Shown here: in pieces, positions 1 to 9,987 of the stretch
Numbering within the stretch: the first letter of the stretch is position 1
How the letters are laid out: each line of letters opens with the position of its first letter
Source: Desulfobulbaceae bacterium
Lineage (GTDB): Bacteria; Desulfobacterota; Desulfobulbia; Desulfobulbales; Desulfocapsaceae
Assembly (NCBI GenBank): GCA_031287565.1
Contig: JAITSS010000046.1
Coordinates: forward strand, 124,001 to 188,000
Length of the DNA stretch: 64,000 nt
Reading direction: 5' to 3'
The notes under the pieces: model-generated
Told to the model about the DNA's origin: nothing
Database searches by the model: none
The model's input: only the letters and a program-made list of their open reading frames with translations
Made by a program: the position numbers and the translations under genes

Positions 1-1
1 G

Positions 2-721
2 GAAGTGCGCCAGACCAGCCACGATTCGCAATTGATTTTGTCGCGCACCAGCAACGAATTTCTTGCCAAGCTTTTCAAAATGGAGGTGCCGGAGATCGCC
101 GAAGGCATCGTCAAGATTATGGGTGTGAGCCGTGACCCCGGTTTTCGGGCGAAGATCGCGGTCAGCTCGACGGAAATGGATGTTGATCCGGTCGGCGCCT
201 GTGTCGGTATGAAGGGGTCGCGGGTGCAGAACGTCGTGCAGGAATTGCAAGGTGAACGCATCGATATTGTCCCCTGGAGTCCCGATCCGGCCAAATATGT
301 TTGTAATGCCATGGCTCCGGCTCAGGTCGCCATTGTCCGGGTCGATGAGGAAAACAAATCGCTTCTGGTGGTGGTGCCGGGCGACCAACTTTCTCTGGCC
401 ATCGGCAAGCAGGGGCAAAATGTTCGGCTGGCTTCGCGGCTCCTTGGCTGGCGCATCGACGTGAAGAGCGAGCAACGCTACGCTAATCTGGAAAACCCCG
501 GTTATCGGTCGATTCTGGCGCTCGACGGTGTGGATGAAGCGCTCGCTGACCAGATTTTCGCAAGCGGCATCGTGTCGGCGGAGGATTTCGCCGGTCGCGA
601 CGTGGAAGAAATCGCCTCGCTGCGTTCGGTTGATCGCGAATTCGCTGAAATGCTTCTCGCCTCGGCCAAGGTCGCGGTGGGAATGGAACAAACGCCGATG
701 CCCGAATCCGGGCCGGCCTGA
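2..721 (+). CDS. nusA: Transcription termination/antitermination factor NusA, C-terminal part (5' end outside window)
   Basis: NusA binds RNA polymerase and nascent RNA and modulates pausing, termination and antitermination. The reading frame is open from base 2, so the track start (a GTG at 5) is only the window edge. Visible are the end of the S1 region, the two KH domains ([11 protein letters not shown] near residue 65 and [13 protein letters not shown] near residue 135) and a C-terminal helix-hairpin-helix region ([16 protein letters not shown]). It is the first gene of the nusA-ylxR-infB-rbfA block, with 8 bases to ylxR. The identity is secure from the KH motifs and gene order; the N-terminal domain cannot be judged. 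Confidence 0.95.
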   Translation, partial: EVRQTSHDSQLILSRTSNEFLAKLFKMEVPEIAEGIVKIMGVSRDPGFRAKIAVSSTEMDVDPVGACVGMKGSRVQNVVQELQGERIDIVPWSPDPAKYVCNAMAPAQVAIVRVDEENKSLLVVVPGDQLSLAIGKQGQNVRLASRLLGWRIDVKSEQRYANLENPGYRSILALDGVDEALADQIFASGIVSAEDFAGRDVEEIASLRSVDREFAEMLLASAKVAVGMEQTPMPESGPA

Positions 722-729
722 GGAGAATT

Positions 730-1029
730 GTGCGGATACCGCTGATCAGAACCTGTGTGGTGTGCGGCTGTCGGACGGAAAAGCGGCAGCTGTTGCGTTT
801 TACCTGGCGGGACGGCCGGGCGGTGGCCGACGACGGGCGCGTGGCTGATGGCCGTGGCGCTTATGTGTGTCGGCGTGACGAGTGCCTGGAGACGTTTGAC
901 CGGCGGCCCGAACGATGGCCGCGCTGGTTCAAAGCGCGTCGGACGAAAGGCGGAAAAGGTGTGGATGCCGGCATGAATAAAAAGGATGCGGCGGAAAGAA
1001 GAGACGGGAGCGCGGCATGGCAACAGTAA
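730..1029 (+). CDS. ylxR: YlxR family (DUF448) RNA-binding protein
   Basis: Small basic protein of 99 aa of the YlxR/DUF448 family, a nucleic-acid-binding fold found between nusA and infB in most bacteria. The family signature is visible at the N-terminus (RTCVVCGCRTEK) and in the centre (DGRGAYVCRRDECL). The start is a GTG at 730 preceded by AGGAG. The last 13 bases overlap the start of infB, which suggests translational coupling. The arginine- and lysine-rich tail of about 25 residues is not conserved in the family. The exact role is not established in this group. Confidence 0.9.
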   Translation: MRIPLIRTCVVCGCRTEKRQLLRFTWRDGRAVADDGRVADGRGAYVCRRDECLETFDRRPERWPRWFKARRTKGGKGVDAGMNKKDAAERRDGSAAWQQ

Positions 1030-3812
1030 GAATATATGATCTGGCCAAAGAAATCGGGGTGGGGAATAAAGAACTGGTTGAAAAGCTGAAAGCCCTTGGT
1101 CATGAGGTCAAAAGCCCCAGCTCGACTGTTCCGGACGATGTGGCGGCCAAAGTGCGAAGCATGACCGGCAAAGTCGAAAAGAAAGGCGTCGCCGCGAAAA
1201 AAGATCAGGCTGTGGCCGACAATGCTGAGGCCCAGACCGCGCGACGGCCTACAGTTATCCTGCGACGGGCGCGCCCGGAACCGGTGGCTGAAGAAACTGT
1301 CGAAGCCGTCGCTCAGTCGGAGCGGGATGTCGTCGAAGCTGAAGCCAAGAACGGGTCAGAAGAAAGAACAGACGATGTCGCCGAGCCGCCCCGTCGCGAC
1401 GCACGTGGCGACTTCGCCCGTGTTATCCGCACGCCGGTCAGCCCGATTCTTACCGAGACACCAGAAGAGCTGCCGGAGGCTCCAACTCAAGAAGAGCAAC
1501 CGCCGGAGGCGCGAGAGGATGTGATGCGGGATGTGGATGCGCCGCCGCCTGCGGATGCGCCGAGCGCCGACGGCGTCGCGCCACCGCCGCGCAAGCCCGC
1601 GCCAAAACGGCCGGATCGTATTTTTGTGCCGCCAACCCAGAAAAAAAATGTCGCGCGTGTGGTTGGCAGCATCATCTTGCCGAGCACGGAAACGGATGCG
1701 GGCGGACGACGCCATGCCGGCGGCAAACCGGCGAATACTCGCGGCGCTGGCTCGGAGCGTCCCGTTGCTGGTGGCGAACGGCCCCCGGCGCGAAGCGGCG
1801 AAGCGGCGGTCGCCACGACGACCACTGAAGAAGCCGGACGCGCCCGTAGCAGCAAAGGCGGTAAGGGAAGGCGCGGTCAGGAGGGCGACGAGATGCAGGA
1901 ACGTCGTTCCGCTGGGAAAGGCGGCCTGAAAAAAAGCGGCCAGGGCGGTAAATTCCACACCTTTAACGACGAATTTCAACACGGCGGCAAACGCGGCAAA
2001 AAACAGAAACGGCGCATCGAGGAAAAACAGCCGATCACCGCCGAGATGAAGGCGTCGAAGCGTAAGGTGCGGGTGTTTGGTTCGATTACCGTTGGTTCGT
2101 TAGCCGCCGAAATGTCGGTCAAAGCCAGTGAAGTCATCGCCAAACTGATGAAACTCGGTGTCATGGCCACGGTGAATCAATCAATTGATCTTGATACCGC
2201 GACACTTATCGCCGCTGATTTTGGTTATGAAATCGAGGAGGGCATCACGGAAGAGCGCGGCATCGAGCTGTTTGAAGAAGCGGAAACCGGCGGCGAACGT
2301 CTGCTCAGACCGCCGGTGGTCACGGTTATGGGCCATGTCGATCATGGTAAAACTTCGATTCTCGACGCCATCCGCAAAACCGATGTCGCCTTGGGCGAGG
2401 CCGGCGGCATTACCCAACATATCGGCGCGTATCATGTGCGTTCCAAATCCGGCGATGTGACCTTCATCGACACGCCTGGCCACGCCGCCTTCACCGAAAT
2501 GCGTTCGCGCGGCGCGCAAATTACCGACTTGGTTATCCTGGTGGTCGCCGCCGACGACGGCGTGAAAGAGCAAACCAAGGAAGCGATCAACCACGCCCAG
2601 GCCGCCGGTGTCGAGATACTCGTCGCTGTCAACAAGATTGATAAGCCGGGTGCCGATGTCGATCGGGTTAAGCGCGAATTGTCCGATTTTGGTTTGGTGC
2701 CTGAGGATTGGGGCGGTAAAACCATCTACTGCGAGACTTCGGCGAAACAGCGCATCGGCATTAACGAGTTGATGGAGGCCATTCAGTTGGTGGCCGAGAT
2801 GAAAGAATTGAAGGCCGATCCGAAAAGAAAGGCCAAGGGCCGGGTCATCGAGGCCAAACTTGATAAGGGGCGTGGCGCGGTGGCCACAGTCATCGTTGAA
2901 GAGGGCACGCTGCGCAACGGCGAATATCTGGTGGTTGGCCAGCACAGCGGCAAAATTCGGGCGATGTTCGACGACAAGGGGCGCAAAATCAAAGCCGCCG
3001 GGCCGTCAATTCCCGTTGAGATTCAGGGCTTGTCTGGCGTTCCTTCGGCAGGCGATGAATTCCTCGTCGTCTCTGACGAAAGAATGGCGAAAAACGTCAG
3101 CCAGGCTCGGTCGATGAAGGCCCGTGAAACTGAGCTGGGCGCGAACAGCAAAATTTCCCTTGATAAGCTCTTCGATAAGATGAATGAAGGCGAGGTGCAG
3201 GAATTGCGCTTGATTATCCGCGCCGATGTCCAGGGCACGCTCGAAGCCTTTGCCAAATCGGCGCAGGAGCTTTCGACCAAAGATATTAAAGTGCGGGTGC
3301 TGCATGAGGGCACCGGTACCATCAGCGATTCCGATATTCTGCTGGCCTCCGCCTCCGACGCCATTGTTTTGGGTTTCAACGTTCGGCCCACGGTCAAAGT
3401 GAAGGAGTTGGCGGGCAAGGAAAATGTCGATGTCCGTTCCTACGATGTCATTTATCATGCTTTGGACGACATCAGAAAAGCGATGCTCGGTATGCTTGAG
3501 CCGACCTTCACCGAGGATGTGATCGGCCTTGCCGAGGTGCGCAATACCTTCAATGTGCCAAAGGTTGGCACGATCGCCGGTTGTTCCGTCCAGGACGGTA
3601 AAATTGTCCGCAACGCCAGGGTGCGGGTGTTGCGTGAAGGCGTTGTGGTGTATACCGGAAAAATCAGCTCTTTGAGACGTTTTAAGGACGACGCCAAAGA
3701 AGTTGTCGCGGGCTATGAATGCGGCATCGGCGTGGAGAACTACAACGACATTAAAGTAGGCGACAACCTCGAAGCCTTCCTGATGCAGGAAGTGGAAGCG
3801 ACATTGGAATAA
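1017..3812 (+). CDS. infB: Translation initiation factor IF-2
   Basis: IF-2 is the GTPase that places initiator tRNA in the ribosomal P site and promotes subunit joining. The 931-aa protein starts with the IF2_N domain ([14 protein letters not shown]), followed by a long charged, low-complexity linker (about residues 60-340) rich in R, E, P and G. The GTPase domain has G1 GHVDHGKTS near residue 440, G3 DTPGHAAF and G4 NKID. C-terminal EF-Tu-like domains 2 and 3 and the C2 domain follow ([12 protein letters not shown]-type motif, [14 protein letters not shown] near the end). The long linker gives many spurious ORFs on both strands. It overlaps ylxR and is 2 bases from rbfA. Confidence 0.98.
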   Translation: MATVRIYDLAKEIGVGNKELVEKLKALGHEVKSPSSTVPDDVAAKVRSMTGKVEKKGVAAKKDQAVADNAEAQTARRPTVILRRARPEPVAEETVEAVAQSERDVVEAEAKNGSEERTDDVAEPPRRDARGDFARVIRTPVSPILTETPEELPEAPTQEEQPPEAREDVMRDVDAPPPADAPSADGVAPPPRKPAPKRPDRIFVPPTQKKNVARVVGSIILPSTETDAGGRRHAGGKPANTRGAGSERPVAGGERPPARSGEAAVATTTTEEAGRARSSKGGKGRRGQEGDEMQERRSAGKGGLKKSGQGGKFHTFNDEFQHGGKRGKKQKRRIEEKQPITAEMKASKRKVRVFGSITVGSLAAEMSVKASEVIAKLMKLGVMATVNQSIDLDTATLIAADFGYEIEEGITEERGIELFEEAETGGERLLRPPVVTVMGHVDHGKTSILDAIRKTDVALGEAGGITQHIGAYHVRSKSGDVTFIDTPGHAAFTEMRSRGAQITDLVILVVAADDGVKEQTKEAINHAQAAGVEILVAVNKIDKPGADVDRVKRELSDFGLVPEDWGGKTIYCETSAKQRIGINELMEAIQLVAEMKELKADPKRKAKGRVIEAKLDKGRGAVATVIVEEGTLRNGEYLVVGQHSGKIRAMFDDKGRKIKAAGPSIPVEIQGLSGVPSAGDEFLVVSDERMAKNVSQARSMKARETELGANSKISLDKLFDKMNEGEVQELRLIIRADVQGTLEAFAKSAQELSTKDIKVRVLHEGTGTISDSDILLASASDAIVLGFNVRPTVKVKELAGKENVDVRSYDVIYHALDDIRKAMLGMLEPTFTEDVIGLAEVRNTFNVPKVGTIAGCSVQDGKIVRNARVRVLREGVVVYTGKISSLRRFKDDAKEVVAGYECGIGVENYNDIKVGDNLEAFLMQEVEATLE

Positions 3813-3814
3813 CA

Positions 3815-4228
3815 ATGACTGGCGTTAAACAGACCGCCCAATCCCTCGGTCTGGGGAAAAAGACACGCAAACGTCCGGCGCGAGTAGCCGATGCGGTGAT
3901 GCGCGAATTGGCGCTCCTGCTATTGCAGGACAGCCGCGACCCCTTGTTGCGCGAAGTCTGCATCACCCGCGTCACAGCGACCGACGATTTGCGCTTGGCC
4001 ACGGTGTATTTCACCTGTCTGGCTGGGCCGGACGCCGCATCCACCGTCATAAAGGCCCTGCGCCATGCCGCCGGATATATGCGCGGCCATTTGGCGCATA
4101 CGCTCAATATGCGTTTTACACCCGATTTGCATTTTCGTTATGATTCGACAGCGGTGGAGGCGGAGCGGCTGGAACGAATTTTTCAGGACATTGGTGCGGA
4201 GCGGCAAAGTGATGAAAGCGATTCCTGA
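3815..4228 (+). CDS. rbfA: 30S ribosome-binding factor RbfA
   Basis: RbfA binds the immature 30S subunit and is needed for late 16S rRNA maturation. The 137-aa product matches the family in size and pattern: a basic N-terminus, RVADAVMRELALLL, the central DLRLATVYFTCL strand and the MRFTPDLHFRYD segment typical of the KH-like fold. It lies 2 bases after infB in the conserved order and its 3' end overlaps the chosen start of the next gene by 17 bases. Confidence 0.95.
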   Translation: MTGVKQTAQSLGLGKKTRKRPARVADAVMRELALLLLQDSRDPLLREVCITRVTATDDLRLATVYFTCLAGPDAASTVIKALRHAAGYMRGHLAHTLNMRFTPDLHFRYDSTAVEAERLERIFQDIGAERQSDESDS

Positions 4229-5213
4229 GACAATACTCGAAATTATTCGTCGGGCCGAAGGCATTGTGCTCCTGACACATGTTCATCCCGACGGCGACGC
4301 CCTGGGGTCAACGCTGGGTCTGCGGGACATCCTGGAAGGCTTCGGGAAAAGAACGCTGATTTTTCTCGAAGAGCCGGTTTCTTATCTGTACACCTTTATG
4401 CCAGGAAGCGACCGGATTTGCGCCGATATTGGCGAGGTGAAAAGATTCGCCGCCGCTTGCCCCGTCGGCTCTCTGCTCTTGGTTTCTCTTGATGCCGGTG
4501 ATCGGAATCGGCTTGGTAAATATCAGGAAGAACTGACCGCGCTGGCCCCGCTTCTGGTCATCGATCACCATCTGTCCTTCGACGATTTTGGCGATTATCG
4601 TTTGATTGAGGTCGGCATTTCCTCGACCGGCGAAATGGTCTATGAGCTGGCGCTGGCCCTGCGGGCGCAAGTCAGCCTGCCCGCCGCGAAGAGTCTTTAC
4701 GCGGCGATTTCCAGCGATACCGGTTCCTTCCGCTATGACTCGACAAAACCGCGCACCATGCGTATTGCCGCCGATCTGTTGGAGTTGGGCGTGCAGCCCG
4801 ACGAAATCGGTTCGGCCCTGTACGATAATGCCAGTCTGCCTCGCCTGCATCTTCTAAAAGAGGTGCTGGATACACTGCAACTCCATGCTGACGGACGGGT
4901 GGCGGTGGTGCATCTGGAAGATGGTATGCTTGACCGCGCCTGCGCCGAAATGGATGACGCGGAGGGATTTGTTGAATACCCGCGCTCTTTGCGCACAGTC
5001 GAAGTGGCGATCTTTTTTCGCGAGCACAAAGACGGTCAGATCAGCGTCAGCCTGCGTTCAAAAGGCGATTTTGATGTGTCGGAAGTGGCGCGCATGTTTG
5101 GTGGCGGCGGACATAAAAAAGCCGCTGGTTGCCGTTTCCATGCCGAGCGCCTGGCCGATGTGCATAGCCGCGTTCTGGAGGCGGTCAAGGTCCGCATGAC
5201 CGATGTGGATTGA
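4212..5213 (+). CDS. nrnA: DHH/DHHA1 phosphoesterase, NrnA-like (oligoribonuclease / pAp phosphatase)
   Basis: NrnA-type enzymes degrade very short RNAs and dephosphorylate 3'-phosphoadenosine 5'-phosphate. The 333-aa product shows the metal-binding DHH domain (THVHPDGDALGS near residue 21, VIDHHLSF near residue 116) and the DHHA1 substrate domain (GGGGHKKAAGC near residue 296). The track extends it upstream to 4065 inside rbfA; the ATG at 4212 gives a normal N-terminus (MKAIPETILEIIRRAE) and a short 17-base overlap. A DHH gene between rbfA and truB is a familiar order in deltaproteobacteria and Gram-positives. The choice between NrnA and another DHH subfamily rests on length and layout only. 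Confidence 0.88.
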   Translation: MKAIPETILEIIRRAEGIVLLTHVHPDGDALGSTLGLRDILEGFGKRTLIFLEEPVSYLYTFMPGSDRICADIGEVKRFAAACPVGSLLLVSLDAGDRNRLGKYQEELTALAPLLVIDHHLSFDDFGDYRLIEVGISSTGEMVYELALALRAQVSLPAAKSLYAAISSDTGSFRYDSTKPRTMRIAADLLELGVQPDEIGSALYDNASLPRLHLLKEVLDTLQLHADGRVAVVHLEDGMLDRACAEMDDAEGFVEYPRSLRTVEVAIFFREHKDGQISVSLRSKGDFDVSEVARMFGGGGHKKAAGCRFHAERLADVHSRVLEAVKVRMTDVD

Positions 5214-5986
5214 CCGCGCCCGATTGCCCGTCGGGCGGTGTGTTCCTGCTTGATAAACCCTGCGGCCCGACCTCGTTTTACCTGGTGCGACAGGTGCGGC
5301 GGCTCCTGGCGATAAAAAAAGTCGGGCACGCCGGGACCCTTGACCCCTTCGCTTCCGGCTTATTGATTGTCTGCGCCGGGCGCGCCGCCACCCGTATCAT
5401 CGACGCCTTCATGCTTGGTGAAAAAGAATACCTGGCCACGCTTTGCCTGGGCGTTCGCACCGCTACCGGCGACCCGGAAGGGGCAATCATTGAACGGCGG
5501 ACGGTGGCGGAATTTGATCATCAGCGGCTTGAAACGGTGTTCGACGCCTTCCGTGGCGAATACCAGCAAACGCCGCCGATTTATTCGGCGCTGAAGCATC
5601 AGGGAAAACCGCTCTATGCCTACGCCCGCAAAGGAATCGCCATTCAGAAACCGCCGCGCCTGGTTCGTATCTCGTTGCTGGCCCGCGAATCACTGGCATT
5701 TGCGCTGGACGGTTCCGCTTCTCTGACCATCCGGGTGCGTTGCGGCAAAGGCACGTATATTCGGAAACTGGCCGAAGATATTGGCGATCTGTTAGGCTGC
5801 GGCGCTTATCTGACCGCGCTGCGTCGCACGATGATTGGCTCCTTTCGGGTTGAGCAGGCCGTGGCCGCCGATGCTCTCACGGGCGACGACGGCTTGGGTT
5901 CTCTCGAAAAGGCGCGACTTGGCGAGGAAGAGCTTGCCGTCGTCTTGCCAGAACGTTGCGGCCCCGTTACAGTGGCGGGCGTTTGA
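5210..5986 (+). CDS. truB: tRNA pseudouridine(55) synthase TruB
   Basis: TruB converts U55 of the tRNA T-loop to pseudouridine. The 258-aa product has the N-terminal [10 protein letters not shown] motif and the catalytic motif [12 protein letters not shown], with the catalytic aspartate at residue 45. The [16 protein letters not shown] motif lies further on. The start is TTG at 5210, overlapping the previous stop codon as TTGA, so translation is probably coupled to the DHH gene. It forms the usual pair with rpsO. Confidence 0.95.
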   Translation: MTAPDCPSGGVFLLDKPCGPTSFYLVRQVRRLLAIKKVGHAGTLDPFASGLLIVCAGRAATRIIDAFMLGEKEYLATLCLGVRTATGDPEGAIIERRTVAEFDHQRLETVFDAFRGEYQQTPPIYSALKHQGKPLYAYARKGIAIQKPPRLVRISLLARESLAFALDGSASLTIRVRCGKGTYIRKLAEDIGDLLGCGAYLTALRRTMIGSFRVEQAVAADALTGDDGLGSLEKARLGEEELAVVLPERCGPVTVAGV

Positions 5987-6099
5987 GTTTTGTTGTCGCG
6001 CTGTGCTCCACGCGGTTGACGCCAGCCGGGGAGATGGCGCATTGGTCGATAAATCGGGTTCAAGCCCGCACGGGAAACACATGTTTCAGGAGGCGTATT
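5987..6099 (+). promoter_or_regulatory. rpsO leader region with small hairpins (possible S15 control element)
   Basis: The 113 bases between truB and rpsO contain a hairpin at 6055-6068 (CGGG TTCAAG CCCG) and the near-palindrome GAAACACATGTTTC at 6074-6087. The latter abuts the strong AGGAGG ribosome-binding site at 6088-6093. Ribosomal protein S15 represses its own translation through leader structures in several bacteria, and the structure next to the ribosome-binding site would suit that. No specific S15-binding motif was proven here, so this is only a suggestion. Confidence 0.3.
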
Positions 6100-6369
6100 G
6101 TGGCGCAGACAGTGGTAAAGAAAAATGAAATCATCGAGAAGTTCAAAACCCATCCCACAGACACCGGTTCGACGTCGGTGCAGATTGCCCTTCTGACTGA
6201 TCGGATTCAGTATCTGACCGAGCATTTCAAGGTGCACACCAAAGATCATCATTCCCGGCGCGGTCTGTTGAAGCTGGTTGGTCAGAGGCGGCGCTTGCTG
6301 GATTATCTGCGCAAGAACAATCTCATCGCCTACCGGGACCTGATTCAAGAACTGGGAATTCGTAAATAA
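6100..6369 (+). CDS. rpsO: 30S ribosomal protein S15
   Basis: S15 is a primary binder of 16S rRNA in the platform of the small subunit. The 89-aa protein matches the family length and motifs ([36 protein letters not shown]). The track extends the frame to 5956, but the true start is the GTG at 6100, which gives the standard N-terminus (M)[11 protein letters not shown] and sits 6 bases after AGGAGG. It is followed by a rho-independent terminator before pnp. Confidence 0.97.
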   Translation: MAQTVVKKNEIIEKFKTHPTDTGSTSVQIALLTDRIQYLTEHFKVHTKDHHSRRGLLKLVGQRRRLLDYLRKNNLIAYRDLIQELGIRK

Positions 6370-6413
6370 GCGCCATGCCGCTGACTTTTCGTTATTTTGT
6401 AGGATGATTTGCG

Positions 6414-6453
6414 CAGGCTGTCATCGCGTTCAGCGGCGACAGCCTGTTTTTTT
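6414..6453 (+). terminator. Rho-independent terminator/attenuator between rpsO and pnp
   Basis: A stem CAGGCTGTC ... GACAGCCTG is followed by seven T residues. It lies between rpsO and pnp, so part of the transcription may stop here before pnp. The rpsO-pnp intergenic hairpin is also a known processing site in enterobacteria, which could apply here. Confidence 0.85.
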
Positions 6454-6507
6454 GCAGGAATCAACGATGCGTCGCGAAAGCATGGCGGCGCACAATTCGG
6501 AGAATCT

Positions 6508-8583
6508 ATGTTTACACAAGTTGAAGCTGAAATCGACGGCAAGAAAATCTCGATTGAAACCGGCAAGATCGCCAAACAGGCGTCCGGTTCGGTGGTCGTG
6601 CGCTGCGGCGGAACCGTGATTTTGGTGACAGCGGTCGCTGACGCCCATCCTCGCGAAGGGATTGATTTTTTCCCGTTGACCATCGAATATCAGGAAAAAC
6701 TGGCCTCGGTCGGACGCATTCCCGGCAACTATTTCCGCCGCGAGATTGGCCGCCCCAGCGACCACGAGGTCTTGACCTGCCGGATCATCGACCGACCGTT
6801 GCGGCCGTTATTCCCGGAAGGCTACCGCGCCGAAACCCAGGTCATCGCCACCGTGCTGTCGGCGGATCAGCTTCATCAGCCGGATGTGCTGGCGATCTGT
6901 GGCGCGTCGTGCGCCCTTTCTTTATCTGACATCCCGTTTTCTGGGCCGGTGGCTGGTGGCCGCGTCGGTCTTATCGACGGTAAATATGTGTTGAATCCTG
7001 ACCGGATTGAGATGAAAAAATCGGCGATGGATTTGATCGTCGCCTGCACGCGAAACGCTGTGGTCATGGTCGAGGGCCGCGCCGACGAGCTGACCGAAAC
7101 CGAGGTCTTAAACGGTATTTTCTACGCCTTTGAAAACCTGCAACCGCTGATCCGCCTTCAGGAGGATTTGCGGGCTTCGCAGGGAAAAACGAAGCGAGAA
7201 GTCATAGCGCCGTCGGTGGATGCGGCTCTGCGGGCCAAGGTGCGCGAGTTGGCTGAAGCCGGGCTGAAGGAGGTCATTTCCACCCACGACAAGATGGAGC
7301 GCTACGCCCGATCGGCCAAGGCGCAGGAAAGTGTTGTCGCCGCTCTTGATCCGGAGGGACAGCGCAAAGGTGAGATCAGCCATTTTTTTTCCGAATATAA
7401 AAAAGAGATGATGCGGACGATGATCGCCGAAGAGGGCCAGCGCATTGATGGCCGCTCGTTCACCGATGTTCGTCCGATTTCTTGTGAAGTTCAATACTTG
7501 CCGATGACGCACGGCTCGGCGCTCTTCACCCGCGGCGAAACCCAGGCTCTGGTCACGGCGACCCTGGGCAGCGAGCGCGATCAGCAGCGCGTCGAGACCT
7601 TGTACGGCGAAGAAAACCACCGCTTCATGCTGCACTATAATTTCCCGCCCTATTGCGTCGGCGAGACGCGCCCCCTGCGCGGGCCGTCGCGGCGCGACAT
7701 CGGCCACGGCAATCTGGCCATGCGCGGCTTGTCGGCGGTTTTACCGGCGGAGGCTGATTTTCCCTATTCGATTCGCATTGTTTCGGAAATTCTTGAATCG
7801 AATGGCTCCTCATCCATGGCCACGGTGTGCGGTGGCAGCATGGCTTTGATGGACGCCGGCGTGCCGATTAAAAATCCGGTGTCCGGCATTGCCATGGGCT
7901 TGATCAAAGAGGGTGACAAGGTGGTGATCCTATCGGATATTTTGGGTGACGAAGACCATTTGGGCGACATGGACTTCAAAGTGGTCGGCACCTGCGACGG
8001 CGTGACCTCGTTGCAAATGGATATTAAAATCGACGGTGTTGACCGGGAAATCATGGGTCGCGCCTTAGAACAAGCCAAAGCCGGTCGAATGCATATCCTC
8101 GGCGAAATGGCGAAAGGAATCGGCCATTCGCGGGAGGAAATCTCGGAAAATGCGCCGAAATACTTTGTCCACAAGATCAGTCCCGATAAAATCCGCGACC
8201 TGATCGGCCCTGGCGGCAAGATCATCAAAGAGTTGTCAGCGGAATACGACGCGAAAATTGAGGTTGATGATTCCGGCTTGGTCAAAATGTTTGCCCTAAA
8301 CGGCGCTTTGGCCGAGGCGCTGGTCAACCGCGTCAAAGAAATTACCGCTGAAGTCGAGATTGGCGGCGTTTATACCGGCGTGGTGAAAACGATCAAGGAT
8401 TTTGGGGCCTTCGTTGAAATTCTTCCCGGCACCGACGGCTTGGTGCATATCTCTGAACTTGACATCAAACGGGTTGGCAAGGTCAGCGACATTGTCCAGG
8501 AAGGCGATAGCATCGAAGTCAAGGTACTAGATGTCGATAACCGTGGTCGCATCCGTCTCAGCCGCAAGGCGTTGATGGAGTAA
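6508..8583 (+). CDS. pnp: Polyribonucleotide nucleotidyltransferase (PNPase)
   Basis: PNPase degrades RNA 3' to 5' by phosphorolysis and is a core part of the degradosome. The 691-aa product has two RNase PH-like domains (first begins [20 protein letters not shown]; the second has [15 protein letters not shown]), a KH domain ([20 protein letters not shown] near residue 555) and a C-terminal S1 domain ([19 protein letters not shown]). The track runs to 6409, but the ATG at 6508 with GGAG upstream gives the family N-terminus. A terminator follows at 8630. Confidence 0.97.
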   Translation: MFTQVEAEIDGKKISIETGKIAKQASGSVVVRCGGTVILVTAVADAHPREGIDFFPLTIEYQEKLASVGRIPGNYFRREIGRPSDHEVLTCRIIDRPLRPLFPEGYRAETQVIATVLSADQLHQPDVLAICGASCALSLSDIPFSGPVAGGRVGLIDGKYVLNPDRIEMKKSAMDLIVACTRNAVVMVEGRADELTETEVLNGIFYAFENLQPLIRLQEDLRASQGKTKREVIAPSVDAALRAKVRELAEAGLKEVISTHDKMERYARSAKAQESVVAALDPEGQRKGEISHFFSEYKKEMMRTMIAEEGQRIDGRSFTDVRPISCEVQYLPMTHGSALFTRGETQALVTATLGSERDQQRVETLYGEENHRFMLHYNFPPYCVGETRPLRGPSRRDIGHGNLAMRGLSAVLPAEADFPYSIRIVSEILESNGSSSMATVCGGSMALMDAGVPIKNPVSGIAMGLIKEGDKVVILSDILGDEDHLGDMDFKVVGTCDGVTSLQMDIKIDGVDREIMGRALEQAKAGRMHILGEMAKGIGHSREEISENAPKYFVHKISPDKIRDLIGPGGKIIKELSAEYDAKIEVDDSGLVKMFALNGALAEALVNRVKEITAEVEIGGVYTGVVKTIKDFGAFVEILPGTDGLVHISELDIKRVGKVSDIVQEGDSIEVKVLDVDNRGRIRLSRKALME

Positions 8584-8629
8584 GTTCCTGTTTCACAACC
8601 TGACAATATTTTTACGATTTGCCAGCAAT

Positions 8630-8673
8630 GCCCGCTTGTCCCCCTTGTCGCGGGATGGGCGGGCTGTTTTTTT
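8630..8673 (+). terminator. Rho-independent terminator after pnp
   Basis: GCCCGC and GGGCGGGC flank a C/G-rich loop and are followed directly by seven T residues. It lies between the pnp stop and the dut ribosome-binding site. Confidence 0.75.
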
Positions 8674-8687
8674 ATTTGGAGAGGATT

Positions 8688-9134
8688 ATGCGACCGCTCA
8701 TCGTTCGTTTTCGCTGGCTGCGCGACGAGCCGCCATTGCCACCGCCTTCCTACCAAACGGCGGGCGCTTCTGGCATGGATCTGGCCTCGGCGGTGGATGC
8801 GCTGATTCGGCCGGGAGAAATCAGAATATTGTCTAGTGGTTACGCGGTCGCCATCCCGGAAGGCTATGAAATTCAGGCGCGACCGCGCAGTGGCTTGGCC
8901 TGTCGCCATGGCCTCACCCTCATCAACAGTCCCGGCACCATCGACAGCGATTATCGCGGCGAAATCATGGTCGCTTTGATCAATTTGGGGCCAAAATCCT
9001 ACACGGTCGCCCGTGGCGAGCGGGTTTGCCAATTGGTGGTCGCGCCGGTGACGCGGGCGGTCGTCCAGGTGGTTTCGGTTTTGGATGAAACGGCGCGCGG
9101 CGACGGCGGTTTCGGCCACACCGGGAAATTCTGA
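8688..9134 (+). CDS. dut: dUTP diphosphatase
   Basis: The trimeric dUTPase hydrolyses dUTP to dUMP and pyrophosphate, keeping uracil out of DNA. The 148-aa protein has all five motifs in order: AGASGMDL, PRSGLA, the substrate motif SPGTIDSDYRGEI, RVCQLVV and the C-terminal RGDGGFGHTG. The ATG at 8688 follows GGAGAGG; the track start at 8619 lies within the pnp terminator. It overlaps the next gene by one base (TGATG), so the two are co-translated. Confidence 0.97.
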   Translation: MRPLIVRFRWLRDEPPLPPPSYQTAGASGMDLASAVDALIRPGEIRILSSGYAVAIPEGYEIQARPRSGLACRHGLTLINSPGTIDSDYRGEIMVALINLGPKSYTVARGERVCQLVVAPVTRAVVQVVSVLDETARGDGGFGHTGKF

Positions 9135-9919
9135 TGCGTTTTTCGCTTTTGGGCAGCGGCAGCAAAGGCAACTGCCTGTATGTCGAAAACGACGAGACAG
9201 CCGTCCTCATCGACGCAGGTTTTACCGGTAAGGAAATCACCAGACGCCTGGCGCTTATCGGGCGCGACCCCGCGCGGCTTACCGCCATCTTCATCACCCA
9301 CGAACACAATGACCATATCGCCGGGGCCGGGGTGCTGTCGCGGCGCTTGTCGATTCCGGTCTACGCCAACCGTGGCACGGCATTGGGCGGAGAGTCTCAC
9401 ATGGGCGCTCTATTTTCCTGGCAGGAGTTCTCTGGCGGTGATCGGATCGAGCTGGACGGTTTGGAGCTGCATTCGTTCGCCCTTTCCCACGATACCAGCG
9501 ATCCGGTGGGATTTGTCGTTGGTGACGGCATTTGTCGGCTCGCCTGCTGCACCGATACTGGCTACGCCACCAACCTCATTCGCGCTCGCTTGTCAGGTTG
9601 TCAGGCGCTGGCGCTTGAATTCAATCATGATCCACAGATGCTGAAAGACGGCCCGTATCCGCTGGAACTTCAGCAGCGGATACGTTCTCGCCTCGGCCAT
9701 TTAGCCAATATCCAGGCCGGAGAACTGCTGCGCGAGCTTGTTCATGACGACCTGCGTCATGTGGTGTTGGCGCATCTCAGCGAAACCAACAATAAACCGG
9801 AGCTGGCGCTTCAGGCGGCGCGGGCGGTTTTGGGCGATGACTGGCCGGGCGGCTTGCTGGTCGCTCGCCAAGACCAGCCGACGCCGCTGATTGAATTGGA
9901 TCACTGCCGCGCCCCGTGA
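9134..9919 (+). CDS. Metallo-beta-lactamase-fold hydrolase (YycJ/WalJ-like)
   Basis: 261-aa cytoplasmic protein with the MBL metal-binding motif THEHNDH at residues 55-61 and the family opening FSLLGSGSKGNCLYV that marks the YycJ/WalJ and YycJ-like exonuclease group. Further metal ligands are present (CCTDTGYAT; LEFNHDPQ; VVLAHLSETNN). Members of this group have been linked to DNA processing or cell-wall control, but the substrate here is unknown. It is translationally coupled to dut. Confidence 0.88.
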   Translation: MRFSLLGSGSKGNCLYVENDETAVLIDAGFTGKEITRRLALIGRDPARLTAIFITHEHNDHIAGAGVLSRRLSIPVYANRGTALGGESHMGALFSWQEFSGGDRIELDGLELHSFALSHDTSDPVGFVVGDGICRLACCTDTGYATNLIRARLSGCQALALEFNHDPQMLKDGPYPLELQQRIRSRLGHLANIQAGELLRELVHDDLRHVVLAHLSETNNKPELALQAARAVLGDDWPGGLLVARQDQPTPLIELDHCRAP

Positions 9920-9987
9920 GGCCTGGCCGAAGCCGATACAATCGCGTCACTATGATCACTGGGCAACAACAGGCGGCGGAGGAATCC

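Noticed and set aside
1356-1982. Long minus-strand ORFs across infB (also 2181-2945, 3006-3815)
   Set aside because: They are antisense shadows of a GC-rich coding region; no ribosome-binding sites or domains, and infB is certain.
6055-6068. GGTTCAAGCCC looks like a tRNA T-arm (B box)
   Set aside because: No acceptor, D or anticodon arm can be formed upstream; treated as part of the rpsO leader.
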